Positions 46,101-58,730 are shown, numbered from the stretch's first letter. The stretch is 64,000 nucleotides of DNA from Klebsormidium nitens (GCA_000708835.1 DF237355.1:1-64000); one strand, 5' to 3'. Numbers and translations: made by a program. Notes: generated by a model not told the origin, from the letters alone.

Positions 46101-48293
46101 TTGCTTACAACATTGTTGTTCTGAGTCCAGTATCGTTTCCTCTTCTTTCTTCTTCTTTGCTTCTTTCTTTTCTTGCGAGGTTCGAAGGAAGTTAAGGAGT
46201 GCGTCCGAGCGCGGACGCAGAGCCGAGGTACGCAAACTTGAGCTCCTGTTTGATAAAACAAGCATGCTCTAAGTCGAGTATCGCATTAAAAGGCTTCTTT
46301 TTTCTCGTTCTCTTTTCCTTTTTTCGTGCTAGGTTTGGGAACCAGAGAGCCTTTGAGCGGGGAGTGCCTTGCAGCCTCTGCGTCCTTGACTGCAACGCTC
46401 TTTTCCTCTACTTTGAAGATTGAACATATCTTTCTGGGTTCGTGGATTGGCGAGCGTTCGATCACGTGACGGCCTCTAAGTCTTGCGGCCTGTGACAAGC
46501 GGGCAACTGCGACCTACCTCATATCGGTTGCTTCGTTAGGACCGTTTCGGCAACACATCAAGCTGAGTTTGTCTTCGTGAAAGCAGATTAGCCGCCTGGA
46601 TGCCAGTAATCAATGTTGCTCGGTGTGAACAGGCCTTGTGTTGAAGCGAACACGCAATAGCTTCGTTTGAGCCTACGCGTAGCCTATCCAGACTGGCAAC
46701 AATCTCACCACGAGTGCGAGAAACGACGACATGCACGTGACGCTCTCCTTTCCACCTATCCTCAGTACCCATAGAGTTGCGGAGCTTCCTCCTTAAGCCC
46801 TCTCGCTTACGTCCTTTTCCTACAGCCGGACGGTCTCTCAAGAGTCGATCATTTCTATACAAACAACATCCGATCTAGGTTGTGTGCGAGAGCGCTAAAT
46901 TCTAGAGAGTGCGTGATCCGTGCCCTTTACTACCTCTTCATATTCAGGTATTTTGTACCCGATTGACCTACCTGCATCTTGCGGGCCTCCTTTCGGAACC
47001 TGATCCTTAACCCAACCGCCTGTGAGCGGCCGCCTTTCTTTCCGCCCTTCCCGCCCTTCGTTTTTAACCACCTCCTCAACCACTTCCCTAACCATCTCCT
47101 TAACCCTCCTTCCTCAGGCGGACGATCTCGAGGAGCTGCTCATAAACTACCCCGAAATGGACCAAATGCTACGGCGCGTTTACAGCCGGCGAAAGCAGCA
47201 CTTCAAGTCTGCTGCCACCTCCTTCTCCTCGGTGCCTTCCCCCGGTCCTCGTCGGCGACATTCAACGGACCCCAACGGAACCGTCCCTCGGGCAGCGGAA
47301 CCGGCCGACGCACTGCACCTCCTGGCCGGGGGGCTCAAACCCGCGGCAAATCCCCCCCCTGGCATGGACTTGAGGGCGATCGCGCGACTGTCCCGGTCCG
47401 CGACGAACGGCCCCGGTGCGTCGGAGTGGTCCGGACCGGAGACATCTTTGGGGAAGGAAGAGGCGACGCTTCTCAGCGAATCACTAGGCTTCGGGTCGCC
47501 GCCTCAAACGCAGGAGAGCCCGGGGAGCGAGGCGGAAAGCAAGGGGTGGAAGCCCATGGCCCGGTTGTTCAAAAACCAGGTGGTTCCGGAGGAATTAACC
47601 AAGGAGTTAAAGAAAGAGCTAACAAGAAAGGCCACGAATCTGAGAGCAGATCCGGCGCTCGGGGGAGCGTCTACCGACGCGCCAGAAAAGACGCGCGGCG
47701 GCGGAAACGAACCGGAAGAGGGCAGAACCAGAGTCGCAAGCAGTATGGACGGGGTGACGACCAGCGGAACGGGAAGGATAGGATCAGTAACGGAACCGGA
47801 GTCTAGCGGAAACGGTGGTGGGAGTCCCACCGGTCATCGCCGAAGGTTGAGTGCGCAGGCGGGGGGCCAAGAGAAGTGGGCTAATGGGGGAAATCTAAAA
47901 CTGGTCGTGAACGGGGATTCTGACACCGGGGATACAGGGGGAGCGGAAAACTTGGATGCAGGACATTCCGACAGGCGTTCGCCTAAATCGCAAGAGCTCC
48001 CCGGAATAATGAGCTTCCGCCGGCGGAGCTCCACGCAGGCGTCCCTTCTGGGTGTCCAGGAACCGTCGACAGGGGAAGCCGCAGAGAGCGGAACGAGTTC
48101 CGGGCTCAGCGGGCTCCGGGCGGAACTGCGGAACCTGCGGCACGAGGTGAAGGTGCTGAGGACGGAACACCGGCAGGATGCGGCGCTCGTTCAGGAGCAG
48201 TATAAGGCAATAATGAGCCTCCTTTTGAAGGTGTCCCGCCAGACGGTATCGGGGCAAGGCTCCGATAACGACTTCTTTGTGCATCATGCCTAA
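37162..48293 (+). CDS. Voltage-gated K+ channel with C-linker and cNBD (EAG/HCN/CNG-like)
   Basis: Thirteen exons join in phase: 37162-37430, 37927-38035, 38575-38641, 38953-39041, 39976-40090, 40755-40818, 41357-41501, 42047-42150, 43776-44022, 44446-44619, 45067-45207, 45935-46075, 47118-48293 (946 aa). Seen in order: pre-S1 and S1 (RRRWDLLQMLCMLYISIVIP), S2 (DAYFYLDLIINFLTG), S3 (FPLDFVACLPVDLIL), S4 with a basic residue at every third position (FRLLKILRLFKLIKLVR), S5 (FLGHLYACFFYYFSTS), turret, pore with K+ filter (ATLCTVGYGD), S6, C-linker (FIREHKMPRDLRSQV), cNBD (YFGEGCILGDVRRMESVRA) and a disordered tail ending in a coiled coil. The cNBD keeps Arg but has Glu where binders usually have Ala/Thr, so nucleotide binding is uncertain. 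Introns 8, 9, 11 and 12 hold exon echoes. Confidence 0.93.
42184..42515 (+). repeat. 195-bp tandem duplication in channel intron 8
   Basis: Two copies share a 29-bp identity at 42280 and 42475 (CGGCGTTCAGGAGTGACGTC then CGTCGAATG) plus weaker similarity upstream (AGCATCGTGGA, CAGATT). Each looks exon-like, with AG before and an open frame SAFRSDVRRM. It does not match a channel exon clearly. Confidence 0.75.
42719..43775 (+). repeat. Six decayed copies of the start of the pore exon
   Basis: Copies lie at about 42719, 42904, 43062, 43243, 43419 and 43595, ahead of the functional exon at 43776. The marker GCGCGCTCT recurs every 166-186 bp. Each copy has about 100 bp of exon start (GGGAGTATGGCACGCCCGGG-like) and most have a pyrimidine tract and AG before it. 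The filter positions read TLGF, TAGY, TVRF and TVGYRD instead of TVGYGD, and similarity ends just after, so none can supply S6. Confidence 0.95.
44271..44345 (+). repeat. Decayed copy of the C-linker exon start
   Basis: Reads VAAFMRKHRRQRELRSQVLV against VTAFIREHKMPRDLRSQVLI in the real exon, 173 bp downstream. No good acceptor precedes it and no donor follows. Confidence 0.9.
45390..45845 (+). repeat. Four decayed copies of the start of the second cNBD exon
   Basis: Copies begin at about 45396, 45527, 45661 and 45789; the functional exon begins at 45935. Spacing is 131, 134, 128 and 146 bp. Common blocks are GAGGTGCTGGG, CCAGAAGCAGG and ACGCGCGC.GTG. The copy at 45661 keeps a CTCCGCAG acceptor. 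Confidence 0.9.
46190..46400 (+). repeat. Two decayed copies of the end of the second cNBD exon
   Basis: Copies near 46203 (GTCCGAGCGCGGACGC) and 46346-46390 (AGAGCCTTTGAGCGGGG, then GCAGCCTCTGCGT) follow the functional exon end at 46037-46075. Spacing is 166 and 148 bp. Confidence 0.85.
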
Positions 48294-49672
48294 CTATAGG
48301 CCAGTCCGTTCTTCTGTGACGGTAGTTTTGCATTCGATCAGTCTGACGCGGTACCTAGTAAGCCCACCGCCAGCATCGATGGCGGCGCTCTGTTTATTAG
48401 GACTCGGGAGCGCCTGAGGAGCGGAATAATTTTTCCTAGTCATGAACAGAAACGAAGTCGACGCAGACTGCCCTTGACCCCAAGTACTTCCAACCCCGCA
48501 GAAGAGCAAGCGCTGTGGATAGCAGTGTCTAGCTGTAGCGGTGAAATCTGGGTGCCCATATTCCCCATATTGCCAACATTCCTGCAAAAGCTAGAGCAAA
48601 GTCCTCCAGAAGCGCTGATCTCAACTCGCCCCTCGAGGATCTCATCTCGCCCCGCGAAGACTCACTTTGGGTCGTTGGCCCCCTCTAGCTAGCTCTTGAG
48701 AATATTGCATGCAATGAGGCAACGCGTTCACGGCCGGTCGGATCGAGCTCCAAGTCAGTCCTGCTGAAGATCTCAATTTATAGTTAGTGATTGATCTGCG
48801 GTTTTGGTGACTAATTCTATAGCCCTAGCTCAGATCGATGAGTCGCGTTGAAAACACAATTCGTCAATTACCCAAGCATGTCGAAACCAATGTCGGATCG
48901 AGGGGGCTTGCCCCGCCTGCTTCGGTCATAGCTAAGCGCAGCGGCCGATCTCCTAGCAATTCCGTGTAGTCACTGCCGAAGCAGTCAATCGAGTAAGCCC
49001 ACATACATGAGTTGATGTGGTTCGTGCGATATCCTTGCAACATATGGGTTCTAATGGGGCGGCACTTGTTTGCCCATGCAACACTGCAGCAGTGACGGGA
49101 CGAACTTGATGTCACATGGCCAGCTGTAGGTGAACAGCTACTTTGTACTCACAACTTATACATGCTGAATGCAAGCTCGCCACCGTACTCATATGTCAGC
49201 AAGCACGGAGTGATGTCATGCTGACGCCACTCTGGGGGATTGAAAGTATAAGCAGGCAGTCTCCTGGAGCCATACGCAAAACGACAGATTTAGTTCATCT
49301 CAAAGACTCTGCAACATCCTCCAGGGACATCTCCTCAAAGCAGTGTACCCTTATTTAGCTGATCATGACAGGCATTCTGAGGAGGTCAGGATGCGTTGGC
49401 AGGTTCTCTTGAGCATCCCTAAATGTACGGAACGAAGACTTCAACAATTTCAAAACCCATAATTTCCAAAATGGACAACGCCACCCACTTCCTTACGCGC
49501 GATGAGCAAACGATTGAAGAGACGCTCCCGCTCCCGCTTGCACCGATTCAATCCGAGCACTGGACTCCGTCTTCCGGACCCTATCCGTGCTGACGTCACG
49601 AGGTGACGTGTTTTGACGCCTTGCACGCATCAGGGGTTGAGTTTCCTCGCTCCACGTCACACGCCCGGCGCT
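48294..49672. other. Tail-to-tail intergenic region
   Basis: About 1.4 kb between the channel and the secreted-protein gene. Nothing recognised beyond short frames. Confidence 0.45.
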
Positions 49673-52600
49673 TTAGGCACATGCTGCAGTAGCGCCCGGG
49701 GCGGCGACGCACGCCGTGCGGCAGCAAACGAACTGGTCGCCCGCGGCGTTGAAGCACTGGTTGGGAAGCCCCGAGTACGGGTCACACGCGCGCGGTGCGC
49801 GCGCAGAGGCAGTCGGGGCGGGACTGCCGGCTGGCCCGGGGGTAGCGGTTGGTGGGGTCGTGGGACCGCACGACGCGATCGAAGGCGGGGGCGAGAGACA
49901 CTGGAGGAGACCTCCACAACTTGTCAGAGTTTTGCTTGCAAGTGGCTCTTGTAAATCTAAGACGGCCCCCCCGATACAGCCTTTTTAATTTGAACACTTA
50001 CCAAAAAGTCTTGTTTCTTCCAATCTTCCAAGGCCGTGAGAGGCATGTTCTGAATGTAGGCCGAATGAAGTTGGATCAAGGCGGAACCGTCACGGGCTCA
50101 GCCAAGTCCTCAAGGAGAACGCTCTGGAGCTGTTAAATCCGCAGACACAGCCGTCGAATCAATAGTCGAGAAGCATTTTTGACGGCTGCTAACTTTCACT
50201 GAGTGCGAATGACATAAGGTCCACCGACGGAACCCACTACTCGTTCAATGGTCTCCACTTGTTTCGTTCTCTAAATTTTCCGGCGCAGTTCCGAAGATCG
50301 GTCCGAATCGCGGGGATACTTCCATCACCCGGTCGGACATGTGCACAGAATCAATGTGTCCAGGAGTGTCCGGTCTGGTGTCCGGTGTCCGGTGTCCGCG
50401 GCGGCTCACCGGATTGCTGCAGCAGACGAAGGCGTCCCCCGCGGCGTTGAAGCACTGGTTGGGGTCGCTGCCATAAGCGTCGCACGCGTCTATGATTGGG
50501 GCGCTGCTGACGGTAGGAACTGTACACGTGGGATTCGGGCGGATATGTATATCGACATGAACGAAACAGAGCACAGGATCATTCTTAGCAAAAGGAAGAA
50601 GGTGTTTGCAATCGGCGAGGCTGAAAGGAATTGAAGCAATATACGAGCGCCAAGCGGCTGGTTCGGGTAAGGACTCGGGCAAATAACAGTAGATTTTCGG
50701 TTAATAAAACCCTCGCTGTCGCTGTCGCTGAAAGACTTGGAGCCATTTGCATGAAGCAGCATTCTGAGAAGAGATTTCCGCCGGGCGAGTGCTGCTGAAG
50801 TTCGGCGGAACAACGGAAGGCTGAAGCCTGACGGAACAGCGGAAGATGTGAGTGGACCAGACGAACGGGTCAGAACGGAGTAAGAGCGACCCGTCTCGCA
50901 AAATTTTTACACGTCATGGGTTTCATCTGGCGCGGTACTAATTACTAATGTCTGGAGACTGTCTTTCTGTTTTTGGTTGTGGCTATAGTCTCGGTGGAAT
51001 CCAATCGCTCCGTTAGCAACGGCAGAAGAAACGAGAAGCTTTCAGTGCGGGTTGCTTTGAGAGTTGCTTCGCCGTTGAAAATGTGCAGTTAAAGAAAATA
51101 CATTATCCAAAAGGTCCCTATCATTCTGAAACCGTAAATGACACGCGGCGGCGAATGTTTGACTATGATGGAACTCTGCCACAGATTCCGCCGGGCAAAC
51201 GCCTTTCCGGCGGATCGAAGGTGCGTGGCCCGGAATGTAAAGAAGGCCCAGACAGCCTCGGGGTTTAGGTTTGGGGTCGACTTACTCGGGGTCGTTCCGG
51301 TGGGACTAGTTGTTCCGGTCGGCACGGTTCCGGTCGGCACGGTTCCGGTCGGAGTGGGGACCGCTGTCAGAACTGGCTGGTACTTGCCGCTCGCACAGGT
51401 AGGGAGATTGTTTACGGTCGGGCCACAGGACTCCGGATCGCAGCAGACGTAAAGTGCACCCGACGGGTCAAAGCACTGCAATCAAGAGCAAGCACGGTTC
51501 GAATTGCTAGCTCTCAGAATCGCTCTTACAGTCGAACTATGCAAGAGGGGACGTCGGAAAGAGAGGAAGCTTATTTTCCAATGTAATTGATATCCTTGCA
51601 ATCCAGGCCTGGCGAGATTTGCCGCGTGCATCGTGGGAGCAGAAAAATTCTGCGGATATTTCGTCTGGCTGTCGTTCTCAGTCCAGGGGTGCGACCAAAT
51701 GGCCATCTCGTTTTCTTGTTCTCGAGACTTACTACGAATTACAGCTCAATGCGCCGTGCGAACGTTGTAGGACTTTCAATCCTTGTCGGAGCGGACTCGC
51801 TGACTTGCAGTCGGCTTGACGGGCGGATAGGCTGATGTGAAGACGGTCTATACCTCAAACCAGGCTAAAATATACACAGCTTGCTTGATTCAAGCTTATA
51901 TATGAAAGTCGGATATCTGAAGCTGACACTTACTCTTCAGAACGGTGTGCCGCTTATTCGAACGACGGACCAAGCAAACGGTCTCCGTTTCATCTGAAGA
52001 TAGAACTAGTTGGCAGCGTTGAACCTCGAGCATAAGATCGGAAGGGTCTCGGGCCGACTTACCTGGTTCTGAAAGTAGGACAGGTAGTCGCAGGTTCCGC
52101 CTGAACCATTGTATGAACCCAGTGGTTAGCGACGGTCAGGTGAGGCTGGTTAGCACTAAGGTCAGGTCACTTTCCCGCTTAACCGGTCATGAGCGGAATA
52201 GCTTAGCCTAGCTAAGGAACGGGCGACGAAGATTACAAGCTGAAAAACTCTTGACCGAAACAGCCGAAGGCTATGGTTTCTTTGACCTGTTCAGGGCTTT
52301 AGCCCCAGAAAAGGAGCCACTCCTTGGCTCTCGACGATGAAATCAACGGAAGTCCTAATCTGAACTTCGGAAAAGCAATAGCATAAAATCGATGGAGGTA
52401 GGTAGCCAGTACGGTAGAGCAAACAAGAATACGCACTGTCTCCGGGGAGCATCGTCTGAATCGGCGTCAATCACGGTCCGCGAGAGAGTCCAGAATGTCA
52501 AAAAGCACCTTGCAGAAGGGTCGCCACAGTTGTAAAAGCAGGAGCCGAAGTTGGGCTCAGGGTCGTAGGAGCGGGGGTGGTCGGGACGGGGGTGGTCGGG

Positions 52601-55600
52601 GCCGGGGTGGTCGGGGAGGGAGTGGTCGGGACTGGAGTGGTCGGGGCGGGGGTAGTCGGGGGCCGGGGTGGTCGGGGTGGGAGGTGGGTCGGGGCCGAGG
52701 GGTGGTCGGGGCGTGGGAGGNNNNNNNNNNNNNNNNNNNNNNNNNNNNNNNNNNNNNNNNNNNNNNNNNNNNNNNNNNNNNNNNNNNNNNNNNNNNNNNN
52801 NNNNNNNNNNNNNNNNNNNNNNNNNNNNNNNNNNNNNNNNNNNNNNNNNNNNNNNNNNNNNNNNNNNNNNNNNNNNNNNNNNNNNNNNNNNNNNNNNNNN
52901 NNNNNNNNNNNNNNNNNNNNNNNNNNNNNNNNNNNNNNNNNNNNNNNNNNNNNNNNNACGGACCGGTACGGGTAACGGTTACGGGAACGGTTAAGGGTAC
53001 CGGGTAACGGACGGGTACGGGTACGGGACGGGACGGGTTCGGGTACGGACGGGTACGGGTAGTGGTCGGGGCTGGAGTGGTCGGGGAGGGGGTGGTCGGG
53101 GAGGGGGTGGTCGGGGCGGGGGTGGTCGGCGCGGGTGTGGTCGGGGCCGGAGTGACGCTGTCCGGGCAGCTCAGGGGGCTCAGCGCGTACGTATCATTGG
53201 TGTTCGAGAACACGACGGCCGTTGTCACGGAGCTGCAGCTCGCGTCGTTCAGGAAGAGGCAGTAGCGAAAGGCGCTTATGTAGTTGAAGAGCTCGCACTT
53301 GGCCAAGCCCGCCTGGACGCACAGTGTGCAGCACGTGGCGTAATCTGGCACCCCCGTGAGTACGGTCGTGGGCGGGGTGGGTCCAAAACCGCCCACTGAA
53401 CCCTGTGGAATTGCGAGCTGGCCATTGACCGGTGGGACTGCGCCGGTGCATCCGCTCCGGCATGGGGTCGGTTGAGCTGGCGACGGGGACTGTCCAATAG
53501 TGGGGAACCCATCGCGGCAGGCGGACGAGGGCGCTGATGTCGGGACCGGGGGTGCATTTTCTGAAAAGATAAACGAAAAGATAAACAGCAACTTTCTTAC
53601 ATAGAAAGTCAGAAGTTTTGGCCGTTCATCAAGCTTCTGAAATTGCCATTACAACTAGCTCGGACTTCGATATATCTATTCAACTAGCCTGCCACAGAAT
53701 ACAAACTCCTGTTACTCATATATGTGCACTGAATCGGTTAGCAGTGGTGCGTGCGGCAGCCAAAGACGCTCAAGATAGTTGAGCACTTTTTGGCAGCTTG
53801 TTTAATTCAGGAAAAGCCGGTAAGATGACGTAGGCAAGAACGGAAATCATTATTGAATCTGATTCACGAGGATCAAGATGGCTAGTCGACCAGGGACATT
53901 CGACTTCCAGAGCTTGGCCAGATCCTGAGCGCGGGCTTTCCCTCAAGCGCGTCGCAGGCTGAAAGTCCTCAAAATCTCTGCGCACAGCAGAAAGCCTCCT
54001 TGTGAACAAGATGCAGGATGCTCACCTGAGGCCGTCAGCGAGATGTCATCCACGAAGACGAAGGAACTGCTTTGGCAGCTAAGGAACATCTGGGCGCTCG
54101 ACCCGGACGATTCGAATTGCAGAGGTCCAATCTGCTGGAAGCTCGCAGCGTCCGTGGGGTTATCATTGGCAACCCGATAGACGGTCTCAATGATCCCGGA
54201 TTGCCTGAAATCGACGTTGCAGGATTGCGACGTGCTGCCCGCACTTGTGTTGGCTGGTGCAATTGCGAGCTTGAAGTATAGTACGTAGTTCGTACCTGTT
54301 CAAGAACGCGCGTCGGGGCAAAGATTCAAAAATCACCCACATGCGACATTATTGCGTCTTCAGGTGGATTCGAATACACCGAGCCCAGAGAGCCAATTGG
54401 GAAAAAGAGGATATGTGCACGGCAGTGGATTTGTGATGAAATGCCGCCTGCAGGTTGCTACCACCTCAAAGTCACGTCAGCTCATCATTTGTGGAACATT
54501 GAAGTTCTTTTTAAGGTGAATACGGCAAAGGCAGACCCTTCTAACAGCCTCAATGCATGCCTTCTCAAATCGTCCTTCAAAAGCTCCTCAGTAGCACCTC
54601 TGTTGACCTCCAGCTGTAGGGCAAAGCTGCCTTGCAAAGTCAGATTAGCTTGCAGTGACACTCAGGCTGCTGATCACCTGCTGAAGTTGCAAAGGTCTGC
54701 GACAGATAGGCTCCTCCAGACTCAACGAATGCCGCTGCGTAAGTTCCAACTGGAGTTGGGAATGAAGCACCCGGGGGAATGGGCGGATACACAATCAGGG
54801 CAGGGGCAAAATTGCCATCCCAGCCGCTAAAATCGCCGGTCTCAAAGCCTCCATTGACAAGAAGCTGCTGTCCTGCATGCCATCAGTAAAAACAAGGTTA
54901 GCAGTACTTCAGTTGAGTAGATCGAGATGCTCACGTTGTTTGGGAAGGTCCATAAGACCATGAGTGCTGGCCAGGACAAGGTAGTAATACTGCCAACTGG
55001 TATTAGCTTCGATGGTATTACAGTAGCGAAAAAGCCAGGGACTGCGCTACCCAACAGCCTTGAGCAGCCAAGAGACAACCTGTCTAAAGAAGACAGCCAA
55101 AGTGAAATGCTTACTACTATAACAAAATATCTGGAGTACGAACTTGTATGCGCAATGTTGCGCCATCTGATTGCAGGAACCCTCATTTAGAGGCAGCCAG
55201 AATCTTACACTAGTAGGTGTGCTACCAAGCTGCACATATCACTGTTTGAATGATTACCAACATGAAAGCAACTTATAGACGACCTCGAATGACCAAGCGT
55301 TTGTGTGCACTATAACACCTCTTGATTACTGAATCAATGTCAGGCAATACCCAAGGCGGACTCACAGCTAACTGTCTTGGCAGTGTTTGAGATTCCTTAC
55401 GCCCAAAAAACAGCCGGCCAAAGTGCTCAAGGACGATGATGCAAACTAATGAAATCATAGACTATGGTTGAATGGCTCATCAACCAGATCTGGCTTGCTG
55501 CTGGTTAGCCAAATTACCCCATGGAAGACAAGAGCCAGGTATTCATGGGTGAAGAGAACAAAGTTGTTCTGCATTGACAAGACCACCCAGACTGAGTTGC

Positions 55601-56125
55601 TGCTTCAATCCGTTCTTAGTATATCATTCAGAAGCTGTTGACAAGCAGCTGAGACCAGCCAGAGTCCTTAGACAATTCACTGCTGATTTGAAGAAAAGAA
55701 ACTTCTCAATCATCAGAATTGAGAGTTGAATGAAGGATACCGAAGCTGATGACCGGGGGCTGACGCGTTGTTGTGATGCAAACTAATGCAAATTATATGG
55801 TTCTTCTGTGTTTAACTTGCCTCAAAAGAACTTTCAGATCCAGACTAAAGAACCAATTCAAACATTGAACCAAATTTGAACACACTTGAAAACACTTAAA
55901 AACCTGCATCTACTCCGCATGCAAAATACAATGCCGCAGCGATTCGTCTCTGCAGTACGCAGCAAGCTAGGCAATCAATGCAACTTCCCCAACCACGATC
56001 CAACTTGAAGGAACAAATCTTTCACCTGCAACGGGCGTGCTGATGGCAGCCTGCAACAAAAGGGCCGAGAGCACCACCAAGCTGAGTCCAGACACCCGCC
56101 TCAACTTCATTATGCAGCCCGCCAT
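49673..56125 (-). CDS. Secreted protein: carbohydrate-binding-like, PAN-like and Cys modules with Thr/Pro linkers
   Basis: Eight exons join in phase: 56026-56125, 54678-54872, 54026-54295, 52509-53560, 52063-52100, 51286-51475, 50410-50519, 49673-49900. Exon 1 is a signal peptide (SGLSLVVLSALLLQA). A beta-sandwich carbohydrate-binding-type domain follows (NGGFETGDFSGWDG ... YVLYFKLAIA ... FVFVDDISLT). Next is a PAN/apple-like Cys region (DYATCCTLCVQAGLAKCELF), then a mucin-like (PTTPA)n linker. Three Cys modules of the form CD-x(7,9)-Q-CFNAAG-x-x-FVCC follow: CDYLSYFQNQCFDPSGALYV, CDAYGSDPNQCFNAAG and CDPYSGLPNQCFNAAG. An intron splits the first module. The linker exon contains a gap of N, so the protein length is unknown. 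A cell-wall or extracellular-matrix role is inferred. Confidence 0.85.
52556..53155 (-). repeat. Thr/Pro-encoding minisatellite around the assembly gap
   Basis: Repeats of a 15-bp unit (plus strand GGTGGTCGGGGCGGG) flank the gap and encode PTTPAPTTPS. Directly right of the gap, 52958-53065 instead has (ACGGGT)n-like sequence encoding Arg/Pro/Val-rich residues. Confidence 0.85.
52721..52957. other. Assembly gap (237 N)
   Basis: Unknown bases inside the repeat-rich linker exon. The true number of repeat units cannot be read. Confidence 1.
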
Positions 56126-57495
56126 CACTGCGCACCAATATTCCGTTGTTGTCCAGACGAAAGAGGCCCCGCAGTCGTGAGTCTCCTTGAAGGCTTCAGA
56201 TTGACGTGTGCCAAAGTGCTTCTAAAAGACAAACAGAAGTGCGGAAGCGAAATCTTTGGTTGCAAATGGGCCCAATGCGCTGGAATGGCGCCGGAAAGCT
56301 GCAATGCGGAAGGGTCAACGTTGCAACTGCATTGCATCAGACGCTGAATCGTCACAACTTATGATAATATTAGTCGTATTGGAGAACGGGAAGTCACAAA
56401 CTCGCTCTCTTTTCCGCCTCCCAGCTCACTGTCAGTCTGTGTCCTGCAGTGAATCTTCCGGAATGAACTGATTCCTCATGTCCACCTTGATCAATCAGTC
56501 GTATCAAAATCTTCTCGCAGAGGACTATTGGACCGTCTTTCGAAATCAGCCGTTTCTGTAGTTATGATTTTACACGTCCTTTTTGAAACGAGTTCGACTT
56601 CGACCAGCCGGGCGACCAGCTCAGTTCTAGCGACAATATGGCTCGGAGAACTTAGGGCCGGGTTCTGTGCAGCAGAATCCCCTGTGAATATCGCGGATCT
56701 GATTGATCACCTAAACAATCTCCTTCCTCTGTTTCTCCAAGTCCCGAAGGAGTCCCGATGTTAGTATTGTTTAACTTGATGTACCAGTACTGCCGGTGCA
56801 AAGCGTTCGTCAGAATTCTGCTGGTTATACGGGGCAGTGGTACGGCCCCTAGCCTCTGGTACGTCCTACCCAATTCGGCAACAAAAGACTGGTTTTCCAA
56901 TTTGAATACGTCTCAACTTTCAAGTCTCCGAGTCCGAGTTGCGGAGAGATCTGCGGTCACATTTCCAAGACTCCCCTTTTCATGCCTTCTGCATTTCCTC
57001 AGGGATCTTTCAACTCCGTCCTATCAGGATCGATCAACTTGCATGCATGAGATCGACAGTACCGTACCCTGTACGGTCACCTCGTGAGTCGTGTCGGGCC
57101 AGGCGAATAAATTTCCGTACAAGACGGTAAAACCAAGACCAGTAAATTCTCAAGAGCTGTACGGAAAACTTGACTCGACAAAAAGGTCCTGCCGGGAAAT
57201 CCTCTCAAGGTACTTGTAAAGCCGGTACCATGCCGGTATACCTACGACGTTTTAAACCGGGGGCATTGGGGGAACCGGAGAAATCGACGGTCGTCAGTAC
57301 ACTAGGTAGCTAGTACCAGCGGTCCTGAGCAGTGAGCGGTGTTTCAAGTTTGCCCCGAGCATTGGGCCCTGGCCCCCCGGTGGCGGCGTGATGCGACGCC
57401 GTCTTTGCAATGTATCCACCTGTACAGTATCCTGCAGGGCCGGTATCCTTCCATGCACGGTAGAGGACAACTTCCTTCCGAGTCGCCTCGTATTA

Positions 57496-57533
57496 GGTAC
57501 CTGGTAGGTCGGAAATTCCGACCTACCGGTACC
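57496..57533. repeat. 38-bp near-perfect palindrome
   Basis: Arms GGTACCTGGTAGGTCGGAA and TTCCGACCTACCGGTACC pair with a single mismatch and no real loop. Confidence 0.85.
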
Positions 57534-58730
57534 AAGTACGCTATACCTCATATCTTGAAGCTGTACCCCCCGGGGCTCTGCCAATCACAATACGATAACT
57601 GTTGAAACTTGAGGGGGGGGAACCTTGCATGGACCAAGGTTGGATGGTCGCCGGAGCGCGGGTGCCAGACCGCACGGCGGCCCCTGGGAGGCGGCGACGA
57701 CCTCGACTTACAAGGATACACCGGCCCTTTTTACCCCGCACGCGGCAGGACCCAGTGCACAGTACGGCGCGTACGGCGCATTCTGTACGCGGCGGCTCGA
57801 CCTGAATTGGCTTTGTGACTCTGACAGGGGTACTGTAGGACTCCGAAGCAGTCGGAAGTACCGTACGATATTAACCTAGGCCCTTCGGTAGTCTACAGTT
57901 GTCTAGCACTGGTACCGTAGGATGTACGATTTTTTGCAGGCCAGTTCCGAAGTTCTGCACGCGGTACACTGCGGCCTGCAGCTTGCTCCGGCTAGAGCAG
58001 GTACTGTAGGTACAGGGTTCGTATGGCTGAGCAGTGAGGTCAATGTCTTCTAAGTTTAACCTACCGGTAATTACTAAAGAGTGGGTACGGTACTTTGGTG
58101 CTTCTCCAGCATACAGGAAGTAGGAACACAACTTTGCCAGCAGACAGGATCCCTGTCACAGGTAGATTGCCGCGATTTGGGACTGCCTGTGGCACGCAGG
58201 CTATCATTTCCCGGCCGTTCATTAGCGTGGTCACCAAGCCATTCCGGATCGTCGATGACTCAAAACCCGGTAAAAGCGGAGCAGAACCTTGTCCAGTAAA
58301 AACGGGCTAAACTGTGCAGACTGGAGGCACTCAGTGAAATCCAGCCAATAGGAAATGAAGACCGAGTGCGACAAAACGCGGCGATCTACCTGTCATGTTC
58401 AAGATTTGAAGCCTCTACAATTGATCCTAAAAGCTTGCTCAATGCCAATTCATTCAGAGTCCAGACTACCTAGCTAGCTGGGAGCTGCTCTGCCGGATGA
58501 TGCTCCTAGTGCCTGAACAAGCCAGTCGGTAAAAGTCGAAATAACGTCCTGCACCGTGCAAGTCGCTTGTATTTGTACCGTACAACTTAGATACTTATGT
58601 AGATCGCACTTGTACACAAAGTACTGCTCAGGGGCCAAGACTCAAGAGAACTTTTTGGAGGTACCTACGAGTAACGGGATCCTGATTCCTGACTTGTACG
58701 TCGGTAGCATGGATACGTCTGACAGGCCTA

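Noticed and set aside
46979-47806. 275-aa frame overlapping the last channel exon
   Set aside because: It is the shifted frame of the disordered channel tail; the other frame continues the cNBD in phase.
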